From Nanosynbacter sp. (lineage in GTDB: Bacteria; Patescibacteriota; Saccharimonadia; Saccharimonadales; Saccharimonadaceae): 64,000 nucleotides of DNA. The stretch covers positions 1 through 64,000 of the forward strand of contig JABZJS010000003.1 in NCBI GenBank assembly GCA_015257665.1. Direction: 5' to 3'. Position 1 is the stretch's first letter. Each line of letters starts with the position of its first letter. The position numbers and the translations under genes were made by a program. The notes below the pieces were generated by a model. That model saw nothing but the letters and a program-made list of their open reading frames with translations. It did not search any database and had not been told where the DNA came from. Of this stretch, positions 32,697 to 41,253 are shown in pieces.

Positions 32697-33376
32697 GGTT
32701 TGATGTCCTTTTTCTTTAGCTCGATGGTTTTGGCTGGTGAGTAGTAGGCATGAGCCGAGATCTTCATGGCGACTTTGCTGTCGGTCCGCTCAATGGTCAT
32801 GCGGTCAATCTCGATCACGCGGATGGAGCGCTCGAAGCGCTGCAAAAGCTCACGCAGAGCGTTGGGGTTACTGGCCGATACTTCCATGGTGAAGTGAATG
32901 GACTGCAAGTTGCCATTACTAGCGGCTGCACCAGTGCTATTTGATGACTCGCTGTCGTCCGTTTGGTCGATATTAAGCGAATCGAGTGACACGCCTGCCA
33001 CGCCATTGACCAACTTAGACTGGAGCGAAGCACCCAACGCGAGAGCGTTATCCTCCGCCGGCAGAGCATCAAGCACCACCTGGAGCGCCTTCTCATCGTT
33101 GTTGATGCGACTTGCATTGAGGTGTGAGTTGGTCTCGAGCACCTTCAGCTCGCCGCGTAGCTTTTCGACTGCGTCGTTGTTGTTCTTGAGTACAGCAGCA
33201 GTGTTATTTTTCTCGCCAAGCACCCGCTCCTTGAAGATAATTTGCTGCACCAAAAACCACGATATTACCAGTGCGAAACCCACAATTACTGAGGCTCCAG
33301 CCACCCAGAGGAACATCACTCGGCTGGATTGCTCGATCTGTTGGCGCTTGTGGATGGCGGCGTCTTTCTTACTCAT
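32693..33376 (-). CDS. pilO: Type IV pilus assembly protein, PilO-like
   Basis: This 227-residue protein has a short cytoplasmic part, one membrane helix (VMFLWVAGASVIVGFALVISWFLV), a coiled-coil region (NNNDAVEKLRGELKVLETN) and a C-terminal ferredoxin-like fold typical of PilO. The latter includes LQSIHFTMEVSASNPNALRELLQRFERSIRVIEI, read in parts. It would dimerise with PilN on the outer side of the membrane. It starts 1 nt after pilN stops. Confidence 0.82.
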   Translation of the reverse strand: MSKKDAAIHKRQQIEQSSRVMFLWVAGASVIVGFALVISWFLVQQIIFKERVLGEKNNTAAVLKNNNDAVEKLRGELKVLETNSHLNASRINNDEKALQVVLDALPAEDNALALGASLQSKLVNGVAGVSLDSLNIDQTDDSESSNSTGAAASNGNLQSIHFTMEVSASNPNALRELLQRFERSIRVIEIDRMTIERTDSKVAMKISAHAYYSPAKTIELKKKDIKP

Positions 33377-34102
33377 TTAGTTCTTCTCCTTGTTGGTCGC
33401 CTTGGGCGTAAAGAGGCTATCGGGCACATGCAAGCGCGAGTCGGTCACATTAGTACTACCAGTTGGAGCTTCAATGCGCAGGTTCTTGGAGCTATTAGCG
33501 AGAAGCTCCTTAGGGTAGGTAAAGGTCAACTTGAAACGCAGCACCTTAGCTCCACTGGCGTCCTCGCCATAGCTGGTATCGCTCACGGTGACATCGTCAG
33601 CCAGCTTGACGGTCTGGACACGGTTATCGCCATCAGTGTAGCTCAGCTTGGTGTTGAGGATCATTTTCTTGAGTTTGTCTGTCGCCTCAAAGCTGTTGGC
33701 TGCCGACCCCTCAATGGAGAGCTTCGTCTCAGACGGATCGAGGCTAACGGTCGACATCTTCACATCATTGGGCGCAGCAGGGTTAATAGCACTGAGCACA
33801 TCGAAGATACGCGAGTCAATACTCTTATCCTTGTGCATCGAGGAGAGCTGAGCTAGTTGGTTTTGGATGGTGACAATCTGATTGGCATCTTTAACACTAC
33901 TAATCTTGCCGTACTGGTCTTTGATCTCGTTGTCGGTTAGCCACTCGCGAGCGCTCTGCGTACCAACATATACCACCAGTAGCGCCACCGCTGCGCCAGC
34001 AATGATACTTACGAGAATGGAGAGCGATATCACACCATTGCGCATGCGCTGGGCATGCAGGTATTCGCGCTTGACATCAGGAATGAGGTTAATCTCTATC
34101 AT
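33377..34102 (-). CDS. pilN: Type IV pilus assembly protein, PilN-like
   Basis: This 241-residue protein begins with MIEINLIPDVKREY, the cytoplasmic PilN peptide that binds the groove of PilM. One membrane helix follows (ISLSILVSIIAGAAVALLVVYV), then a coiled coil and a C-terminal domain. The start codon overlaps the end of pilM (ATGA). The INLxP motif is the decisive feature. Confidence 0.92.
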   Translation of the reverse strand: MIEINLIPDVKREYLHAQRMRNGVISLSILVSIIAGAAVALLVVYVGTQSAREWLTDNEIKDQYGKISSVKDANQIVTIQNQLAQLSSMHKDKSIDSRIFDVLSAINPAAPNDVKMSTVSLDPSETKLSIEGSAANSFEATDKLKKMILNTKLSYTDGDNRVQTVKLADDVTVSDTSYGEDASGAKVLRFKLTFTYPKELLANSSKNLRIEAPTGSTNVTDSRLHVPDSLFTPKATNKEKN

Positions 34103-35151
34103 GCGTCGTTCCTCCGTTTTGCTAGGCCCACTGCTGTGGCAAACTCTGGTGCGACGTTAGCCAATTGCTCTTGGCTCGTCTGCGGCATATGGATACCATG
34201 CCAGGGGTTACCTGGGGCGGTCGGAACCTCTACCTTAGCCGCAACATACTCGCTGAGATGTGGAATCATCTCGCCAAAGCCCGTCAGTGTAATGCTCGAC
34301 ACCTGGGCGCTAGCGTAGCGCGTCTGGAAGAATTTGATTGATTTAATAAGCTCGCTCGCAAAGTTATCCAGCGCACCCTCAATAGCACGCACCACCTGCC
34401 CATCGAGCTTATCCTCCGCCAGACCAAACTTGAGAATGAACTGCCGAGCTTGGTCCTCCTGAACGCTGAGGTTTTGCACTGCCGACTTGACGAGGCTGCT
34501 CACACCGGACGGAATAGTCCGAACGAGGCGCGGTGCCCCACCGTAGATAATGGCGAGGTCAGTCGAGAGTTCACCAATATCGATCAACATCACCGCAGCA
34601 CCGTTTGCCGCTTGCTGAGGCGGTGCAAACGCCCGCACCATCGCAATTGGGTCGGGCTCGATAGCAATCACATTCAGCCCGAGGCCCTCGATAAACTCAA
34701 GCTGATCCTCACTATATCCCTTGGACACACTGCTAATCAGCACCTCTTGCTGATCGCTCGCATGGAGCGATGACCCCAGCAGCACCCAATCTACCTTAGC
34801 ATCATCCGCCATCGGCACATATTGGTCTATCTGGTATTTCATCGTGGCACGCAGCTCGGCATCGGAAACTTGCGGCACATCGACCACTGTTGTAAAGGTC
34901 TTGTTAGAAGGGAGGCCAATCGCAACATTCTTCGTCTTGATACCACTCTGGCCCACGGCAGTCATAATAACTTCGCCCAGGCGACGGCGCGATTCTGGTG
35001 CATCGCTGCTAGTAATACGACGGTCAACGGGCGCATACCCATGTGCTACGAGCTCCCACTCGTCACCAGCTGGTGCCAGCTGCAAAACCCGTACGGCATT
35101 GGTGCCGATATCGAGTGCAAAGAAATCGCCCGACCCTTTTTGAAACTTCAT
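34099..35151 (-). CDS. pilM: Type IV pilus assembly ATPase-fold protein, PilM
   Basis: This 350-residue actin-like protein has an N-terminal phosphate-1 loop DIGTNAVRVLQL, PSNKTFTTVVDVP, IAIEPDPIAMVRAF, phosphate-2 IDIGELSTDLAI and the adenosine motif ITLTGFGEMIPHL. It forms the cytoplasmic ring that links PilN/PilO to PilB. The ATG at 35151 is chosen because TATAAT (35160-35165, minus) ends only 8 nt before it; the ATG at 35157 would lie before the transcription start. It is the first gene of the assembly operon. Confidence 0.94.
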   Translation of the reverse strand: MKFQKGSGDFFALDIGTNAVRVLQLAPAGDEWELVAHGYAPVDRRITSSDAPESRRRLGEVIMTAVGQSGIKTKNVAIGLPSNKTFTTVVDVPQVSDAELRATMKYQIDQYVPMADDAKVDWVLLGSSLHASDQQEVLISSVSKGYSEDQLEFIEGLGLNVIAIEPDPIAMVRAFAPPQQAANGAAVMLIDIGELSTDLAIIYGGAPRLVRTIPSGVSSLVKSAVQNLSVQEDQARQFILKFGLAEDKLDGQVVRAIEGALDNFASELIKSIKFFQTRYASAQVSSITLTGFGEMIPHLSEYVAAKVEVPTAPGNPWHGIHMPQTSQEQLANVAPEFATAVGLAKRRNDA

Positions 35152-35395
35152 ACTCATCTATTATACATAAGCGACATTGGTTTAGGCAAGGGGGTTAGTG
35201 GAGGAAAATATACTAAACTTGCACTACAAAACTTCCTATCTGCCTCACCCTTATCAGGCATATTAGCGGATCGATATCCCACATGTCGATCGCGCGTTAA
35301 CGCTCATATGTTATGTGCCAAATCTCTCGCTCTCCACTATTTCTCGACATAATGCAAAGAAAGATAAAGAGCTCTTAACCATGACTACACCTGGG

Positions 35396-37810
35396 CTAAA
35401 ACCGCGGTGCGGCCTCTGTTGTGGTGGCGGTGGTGATGGGCAGGTCGTTGTTTTTGTTGTAACGCGAGCCCCACATGAAGACATCGGCGCGTTGGTTGAG
35501 TACCTCAGCAGCTTCGGCGAGGTTATCCTTCTCAGCACCAAAGGTGCGGCGCAGCTGGAGCTGGCGCGCCATGATGGTACCGTTGATGGTGAGCTTTTCT
35601 TTGCAAGTCTCAGCAGTGAGGCCATTAAAGTACGCACCAACGTGACGGATCTCGTCGCAGGTGGAGATAACTCCCCCACTGCCACCAGTTGGCTGAGCAA
35701 TCAGCCAAGCATTGACCTCTTTAACATTATGCCGGACGACGATATTCTTGGCCTTAATGACGAGCTGCGAAAGTTTGGTGGCGTCATCGACAGTGGTCGC
35801 GCTGTACTTCAGGTCGCCATCGATCGTCACCGTGCCGCTTGCTTCCACCACCAGCGTACTACTACCTGGCAGCGTACCGTGGATGGTAGCATCGCCATTA
35901 ACGGTACGCACATTGTGGCCAGCAAAGCTCCCCACATCGATAGACATACCAGCCGCTGTGCCCCGGCCAAAGCTTGGTACCTTCACATTGCTCGGCGGTG
36001 CCCAGCGGCCAGCTGGTGTAGCGGTATTAGCAAAGGCAAGGCTATCCTTCGAGCGGTCATAATCACCACCATACCCCCGCCGGCCAGACAATACACCACC
36101 AGTAGCTGATAGGATTTTGCCGCCATTTTGCGGTGCCATCATGCCATACTCAGCCCAGCTACCATACATATTGCCATCTTTGGTTGTCTTGAGAGTAACG
36201 ATCTGTGCATCGCCATTACCACTGGCCGCGCCAATGCCGTTGCCGACGCGCAAGTCGCCACCCCAGATCTGCACCCATGGTAGCTTCGTCACCGTTACAC
36301 AGGCGGGCGAGGAAATACGACGCTCGTTGCCATCGGTGTGTTTATAATTATAATCTTTGATAGCAACGATGCGGCAGATCATATCCCCTACCTTGGCATC
36401 GGCCGCGTTGATATCTTTGGTGTCATTCAGGCGCGTGTGGCTCTCAAGATATTTTTTGTTCTCGCGGAAGGTGGGCTCGTTGGTGCAGTCGATCGGCTGC
36501 TTGCCGCGCAGCCAGGTGCAGGCTGTGTCGCTGCCGCTGTAGCTACCCAGGGCATAGGGATAGCCGACTGCCGCCCCACGATCGAAGATGCTGCTCAAGC
36601 TGCCAAGGAACTGCTGGCGGTGCTGCCCCCGCACGATGAACTGATAAGCCGCGGCTTCGCTCTCGGTGCGGTCTTTGTCGAGGCTTGCACCAGTGTTGTG
36701 GATGGATTCGTCAATCCGGCTGGGCGCAATATTCCCACCCTCCAGCGTGGCAAGCTTCTTGCCATCAATTGTGGCCGATGGATAGAGCTCAAAGTCTGAG
36801 TGCACACTAGCACACGCCGGGTCGCTGCGCCGCCACGCTGGGTCGCCAGCAATGCCAGGTGACCACGATATCCGTTGACAGAGTGTGCGGCCAACGTCGC
36901 TCGTTTGGATACGATAACTCGTGAAGCGGTCAGTCATGCCGCCACTCGGATACACCGTATAAAAGAGCTGTCCAGACTGGCCCGTCACATTGCGCGCTAG
37001 GCTATGCCCACCACTGTAATTATTAGCAAAGCCAGTACCATCCATCCCCACGGACACGGTTGCACTGTTGGGGCCATTGTTGCGGAGATCATGCGCCCAG
37101 TAGATTTGTTCACCCGGAAAGGCTCGGACGGATTTTTGCATATTTTGCGTACCAGGCCACTGCTTACCCACATAGCTTTGGCCGTTGATCGTCCAAGGTG
37201 GGATGCGCCGCGTGATCGTCACCTTCACATCACTCGTACCACAGGCAATATTCTCGCTGGCGGCAAGGGTACGCCCGCCATCAGTTGAGATACAGCTATA
37301 CAGGCCAATCCCCACCGTACGCGACTGCCCCACCGGGATATCAAACTGGCCAATGTCGAGTTGCGCCCGCACTTCACCCCCCTGGCTGGTGTATTGGTTT
37401 TGGCCACTGACGCGCCCACGGTACATCACGCTCGACTGGACGTTCTTGATACGGCTATTGCGGTTGTAGTTCCAATTCATGTTGCGGTCGAGGTGCATCG
37501 AGCTAATGTCGAAGGGACCCGAGCGGTTACCCGAGTAACCCGAGCCACGAATGACAATATCGACGAGGCCTGTCTGATTGTGGTCAATCGATATACCCGA
37601 CTTATAATAATTCCGCTCGCCAGGCTGCGAAAACCACACTACTGCACAGGGACTGCCACTGCGGCAGAGCTCGGGCAGCTTCGCCTCTACCTCATTGTTA
37701 GGCCGAGCTACCACCAGCCCGCCCAGCGCCGCACTCACCCCCACAGCGCACAGTAGCCCCAGCAGGCCAGCACGCACCAGTGATTGGCGGCAAAAGTGTA
37801 CAAATGTCAT
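35396..37810 (-). CDS. Large secreted surface protein next to the pilus operon
   Basis: This 804-residue protein has a signal peptide or anchor (SLVRAGLLGLLCAVGVSAALGGLVVA). An extracellular part follows, rich in Gly/Ser/Asn/Tyr with many Cys. It holds beta-rich domains resembling immunoglobulin-like repeats of surface proteins. The C-terminal region (about 620-740) has bactofilin-like parallel beta repeats (NGDATIHGTLPGSSTLVVEA and TVTIDGDLKYS) and ends with a Thr/Glu tail. It is leaderless: TATAAT (37818-37823, minus) then 7 nt to ATG. Its position directly upstream of pilM suggests a pilus-tip or adhesin role, in the place PilY1 has elsewhere, but there is no sequence hallmark of PilY1. 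Confidence 0.75.
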   Translation of the reverse strand: MTFVHFCRQSLVRAGLLGLLCAVGVSAALGGLVVARPNNEVEAKLPELCRSGSPCAVVWFSQPGERNYYKSGISIDHNQTGLVDIVIRGSGYSGNRSGPFDISSMHLDRNMNWNYNRNSRIKNVQSSVMYRGRVSGQNQYTSQGGEVRAQLDIGQFDIPVGQSRTVGIGLYSCISTDGGRTLAASENIACGTSDVKVTITRRIPPWTINGQSYVGKQWPGTQNMQKSVRAFPGEQIYWAHDLRNNGPNSATVSVGMDGTGFANNYSGGHSLARNVTGQSGQLFYTVYPSGGMTDRFTSYRIQTSDVGRTLCQRISWSPGIAGDPAWRRSDPACASVHSDFELYPSATIDGKKLATLEGGNIAPSRIDESIHNTGASLDKDRTESEAAAYQFIVRGQHRQQFLGSLSSIFDRGAAVGYPYALGSYSGSDTACTWLRGKQPIDCTNEPTFRENKKYLESHTRLNDTKDINAADAKVGDMICRIVAIKDYNYKHTDGNERRISSPACVTVTKLPWVQIWGGDLRVGNGIGAASGNGDAQIVTLKTTKDGNMYGSWAEYGMMAPQNGGKILSATGGVLSGRRGYGGDYDRSKDSLAFANTATPAGRWAPPSNVKVPSFGRGTAAGMSIDVGSFAGHNVRTVNGDATIHGTLPGSSTLVVEASGTVTIDGDLKYSATTVDDATKLSQLVIKAKNIVVRHNVKEVNAWLIAQPTGGSGGVISTCDEIRHVGAYFNGLTAETCKEKLTINGTIMARQLQLRRTFGAEKDNLAEAAEVLNQRADVFMWGSRYNKNNDLPITTATTTEAAPRF

Positions 37811-37909
37811 GCTTATGATTATAGCAAAGTTAGGGCGATTGTGCACTGTGTTCATGACGCAAGGTAGAGACATTGCTATATATCCTTATATAGCTCATAA
37901 GTATCGTTA

Positions 37910-38053
37910 GCCCACCCTCCCTATCACTTCATCCGATGGCGTGTGAAAACAGATCGTCATAATCTGTTTTCAGCCCTGGCGTCAAGAGGTCAACATCCAG
38001 CGAATGTCGACCTCTTATAGTGTTCCGGAGGAGAGAGTGTGGGGAGGGTGAGC
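37910..38053 (-). ncRNA. Three-way-junction element, copy E
   Basis: This is the inverted partner of copy D (28202-28343), 144 nt. The closing helix GCTCACCCTCCC/GGGAGGGTGGGC has one U-G pair. Hairpin 1 is GAGGTCGACAT/ATGTTGACCTC with one G-U pair; hairpin 2 is GAAAACAGAT/ATCTGTTTTC. The junction strands are the same as in copy D. It points toward the secreted-protein gene but the promoter of that gene (37818-37823) lies after its 3' end, so it is not a simple leader of that mRNA. With copy D it brackets the 9.4-kb pilus assembly locus. Confidence 0.75.
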
Positions 38054-38201
38054 GTAAGATAGCGCAGAGCTTATCTTGTGATGAAGCAAAATAGCACACC
38101 AACGGCAAAAGAGCCTTTACATTTATAATTATATAAAGCGCAATGCATCCACATTCATCGCATTTTCCTCTTCTCTCCTGCCGATTTTCCCCTTGCGCTG
38201 C

Positions 38202-38207
38202 TATACT
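38202..38207 (+). promoter_or_regulatory. -10 box of ychF
   Basis: TATACT, then 6 nt, then ATG at 38214: leaderless layout. Confidence 0.6.
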
Positions 38208-38213
38208 ATATAT

Positions 38214-39296
38214 ATGAGTCTATCTATTGGTATTGTTGGCCTGCCTAATGTTGGCAAGTCGACCCTTTTCAACGCCCTCACCAACAATGATATTTTGGCA
38301 GCCAACTACCCCTTTGCCACCATCGAACCCAACACTGGCATTGTGCCTGTGCCCGATGAGCGTTTAGCAGTACTAGCTGATATGTACCACACCGAAAAGG
38401 TTGTACCGGCCACTGTGACCTTTGTCGATATCGCCGGGCTGGTGGCTGGTGCCGCGAGTGGCGAGGGGTTAGGCAATAAGTTCCTCGCTCATATTCGCCA
38501 GTGCGATGCGATCGTCCACATCGTCCGTGCCTTTGCAAATGACGACATCGTTCATGTCGATACCACCATCGACCCACAGCGCGATATCGACATCATTAAC
38601 ACCGAGCTCATGCTAGCAGACATCCAGACTATCGAGACTCGCCTCACCCGCCTCAGCAAAGAAGCCAAGGCCAACCCCAAGGCGCGCAGTACACTCGAGT
38701 ACCTGCAGCAGTTGCGTGACGACCTTGCCGCCGGTACCCCTGTTCATCTGAACAAAAATATTATTCATGAGGCAATCGCCGACCTCCACCTCCTCACTGC
38801 CAAGCCAGTCATCTACGTCTTTAATGTCGACGAAGCCACCCTTGCCAACGCTGAGGCCAAAGCCCGCTTAGCGGCGCTAGCTCGTGGCAGTACAGCGCTC
38901 TTCATTTGCGCCACGCTAGAGGATGAACTCAAGGGACTCGACGCGAAGGATGCGCTAGAGCTACTGGCAAGCTATGATGTGCCCGAGGCTGGCTTGACAC
39001 AATTGATCCGGGCAGCGTACGATACGCTCGGCCTACAGAGCTACCTCACCGCTGGGCCCAAGGAAGTGCACGCGTGGACGATCCACCAAGGCTGGACAGC
39101 ACCCCAAGCGGCTGGGGTCATTCACACCGACTTCGAGCGAGGCTTCATTGCAGCGCAGGTGGTGGATTATGACGACCTCGTGGCAGCAGGATCCGAGGCC
39201 AAAGCGCGCGAAGCAGGCAAAATCCGCACCGAAGGCAAAGCCTATGTCATGCAGCCAGGCGATGTGGTAGAATTTCGATTTAATGTAAGCAAGTGA
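38214..39296 (+). CDS. ychF: Redox-regulated ATPase, Obg-like family
   Basis: This 360-residue YchF/OLA1 P-loop protein binds ribosomes and hydrolyses ATP. G1 is GLPNVGKST, G3 is DIAGLV, and the G4 motif is NVDE instead of NKxD, which explains ATP preference in the family. The coiled-coil insertion lies in the middle, and the C-terminal TGS domain has TAGPKEVHAWTIHQGWTAPQAAGVIHTDFERGFI, read in parts. It is leaderless and ends at the terminator 39318-39347. Confidence 0.97.
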   Translation: MSLSIGIVGLPNVGKSTLFNALTNNDILAANYPFATIEPNTGIVPVPDERLAVLADMYHTEKVVPATVTFVDIAGLVAGAASGEGLGNKFLAHIRQCDAIVHIVRAFANDDIVHVDTTIDPQRDIDIINTELMLADIQTIETRLTRLSKEAKANPKARSTLEYLQQLRDDLAAGTPVHLNKNIIHEAIADLHLLTAKPVIYVFNVDEATLANAEAKARLAALARGSTALFICATLEDELKGLDAKDALELLASYDVPEAGLTQLIRAAYDTLGLQSYLTAGPKEVHAWTIHQGWTAPQAAGVIHTDFERGFIAAQVVDYDDLVAAGSEAKAREAGKIRTEGKAYVMQPGDVVEFRFNVSK

Positions 39297-39317
39297 TCCT
39301 AGCTAGGAAACATAAGC

Positions 39318-39347
39318 AAACTCGCCATGAGCTTGTGGCGAGTTTTT
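39318..39347 (+). terminator. Terminator of ychF
   Basis: AAACTCGCC-loop-GGCGAGTTTTT, 21 bp after the stop codon. Confidence 0.85.
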
Positions 39348-39503
39348 GCATGTACTATTACTATAATCTTCTCAGAAGGTATAGCAGAGAGTACACTGGC
39401 AATATCATGTGTCATTATGTGCGGCGCGTTGCCATACCGGTCATACTCGAGGTTATTTTCATCGTCTCGTGTTTTATCCTACCACGGACATGTTTATAGT
39501 AAT

Positions 39504-39977
39504 ATGACATTTTTTCGTGGCACTGCTTGGCTACATAATCGCGACAAAAAGTGTGAGTATGCACCAGTGGTGTCGTGCGCTCGCTGGTGGGTGGCACTTT
39601 TGGCGGCAGGTAGTAATACGCTGGTTTGCGCAACAGGGGCGTTTGGTGCGATGAGCGTGCTCGAGCAAGCCTTTCCTCACCTCGCCACTGGTGCCATTAC
39701 AATGCCAGTCAAGACGGCAGGCGAATTGCTACTCTTTGCGCTCTCGACTATCGTTCTCCCCGCCATCGTAGAAGAAACAATTTTTCGCAAGCGAATGATC
39801 TGCCTGGCCAATCGCACAGCGATCATCTGCACCACCCTACTAAGTGCTATGTTGTTTGCAGCAGAGCACTTTGTTGCACCATGGGGCGTGCTGCTGGGTA
39901 TGGTGTGGGCACTGCCATTATGTACCAATGACGACACATACCATTGCGAGCATACTCATCTGGGTCGACGGTGGTGA
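39504..39977 (+). pseudogene. CPBP (CAAX-like) intramembrane protease, decayed C-terminus
   Basis: The frame from ATG 39504 gives 157 residues with membrane helices and two of the three CPBP motifs: EETIFR (EExxxR) and FAAEH (FxxxH). After VLLGMVWALP the frame runs into a polar, Cys/His-rich tail that does not fit. Fragments of the expected last helices (HTIASILIWV and VVMTLFVVL) occur in the other two frames with an in-frame TGA between. At least two frameshifts therefore destroy the third motif (HxxxN/D) region. The gene is most likely a pseudogene or carries sequencing errors. Confidence 0.65.
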
Positions 39978-40293
39978 TGACGCTATTTGTTGTGTTATGA
40001 TGAGCGCGTTGCGTATTTTACGGTATGTATACATCACGAGCCGCAGTGTTTGCTTCATCATGCGTCTTTCTCTTATGTCAAAGAATTTCCACAATAACTA
40101 TATAGTTGACCCTCCAAGACACTCACATTAGTCTATTCTTTGCTGTTTCCAAATCTGTCTATATATAATATATGGCGATACGAAGGCATTATTATATATA
40201 GCAAACTTGCACGAGTAGATACAACGCAAGATCACCACACGATACAATCTAAATAACTGCTGCGCGACTCTCTCATTAACCGCACTCGTTTTC

Positions 40294-41034
40294 TCAACTA
40301 TGGTGTTGTTCTGCCCTGCTTTTTTGCAATCGGTAAAACCGCTCTTGATTACCATGCGCGCCCTTCACACTACTATCGGCTTTGTCGACAATTACACACT
40401 GGGTGCGCACCCACTGCTCGAAGTCGCGCAGAATGGCGCGGCGCACGCTGTCATTTTTGACAATGCCACTGCGTGTAAGCTGCGCGCGCTGCGCCTCAAA
40501 CTGCGGCTTGACCATTGCGATGATACTAGTTCGCGGACTGCTGATACACACTAAGTGCGGTAGAATTTTGCGCAGGCTAATAAACGATACATCAATGACA
40601 ATAATGTCTGGCGTGGTTGCTGGCACAAAATCGCGAATGTCGGTTTTTTCATGCAGCTCAATGCGCGGGTCGCCACGTAGGCTGGGGTGGAGCTGCTCCG
40701 TCCCCACGTCCACCGCATACACCATGCGCGCACCATGCTGCAATGCATAGTCGGTAAATCCACCGGTGCTGCTACCAACATCAAGCACGATAGTATTATC
40801 AAATGAAATATTGAGCCGCTGCGCCACGCTGGCCAATTTAAGCCCCGCCCGCGACACATAGCGCTCGTGCGCCACCAGCTTTATCTGCGTCGACTCATCC
40901 ACAAACATCCCCGGCTTGTGCGCCACTGCACCATCCACCAATACCTTGCCAAGGCGAATCCAATTCTCGGCCGCTGAGCGTGTTGCTGCTTGGCCACGCG
41001 CCACCATTGCTTTGTCTAGTCGTTGTTTTTGCAT
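40294..41034 (-). CDS. tlyA: TlyA-family rRNA 2'-O-methyltransferase
   Basis: This 246-residue protein has an N-terminal S4-like RNA-binding domain (RLDKAMVARGQAATRSAAENWIRLGKVLVDG) and an FtsJ-like Rossmann methyltransferase domain with the SAM motif LDVGSSTGGFTDYAL. IVIDVSFISL and AMVKPQFEAQR follow. TlyA proteins methylate ribose in 16S and/or 23S rRNA (capreomycin-sensitivity sites). Start: TATAAT (41041-41046, minus), 6 nt, ATG at 41034, so leaderless; the frame open to 41109 would begin before the promoter. Confidence 0.93.
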   Translation of the reverse strand: MQKQRLDKAMVARGQAATRSAAENWIRLGKVLVDGAVAHKPGMFVDESTQIKLVAHERYVSRAGLKLASVAQRLNISFDNTIVLDVGSSTGGFTDYALQHGARMVYAVDVGTEQLHPSLRGDPRIELHEKTDIRDFVPATTPDIIVIDVSFISLRKILPHLVCISSPRTSIIAMVKPQFEAQRAQLTRSGIVKNDSVRRAILRDFEQWVRTQCVIVDKADSSVKGAHGNQERFYRLQKSRAEQHHS

Positions 41035-41127
41035 GTCCTTATTATACTGCACGAGTGGGTAGATATTTAGTTGGTGTGAAGCTAATAGACCTGCTGCATT
41101 TTTACACAATGCATGAGGCTGTAGAGC

Positions 41128-41253
41128 ATGATGATGATGAGATTGGATGAGACTGCTGCGCGCGGATATGCTTCTTACTTCCGTCGTTTTTCAAATTTTA
41201 ATGATGAAGAAATCCGCTTTGTTCTTTGCGCGCTATTGCAGCTTTTATATTAA
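41128..41253 (+). CDS. Possible small protein (41 aa)
   Basis: A short frame starting with four ATG codons reads RLDETAARGYASYFRRFSN and continues FNDEEIRFVLCALLQLLY. Its balanced amino-acid use and amphipathic pattern look more protein-like than the other frames of this AT-rich region. No clear ribosome site. It could be a remnant of a lost gene. Confidence 0.3.
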   Translation: MMMMRLDETAARGYASYFRRFSNFNDEEIRFVLCALLQLLY

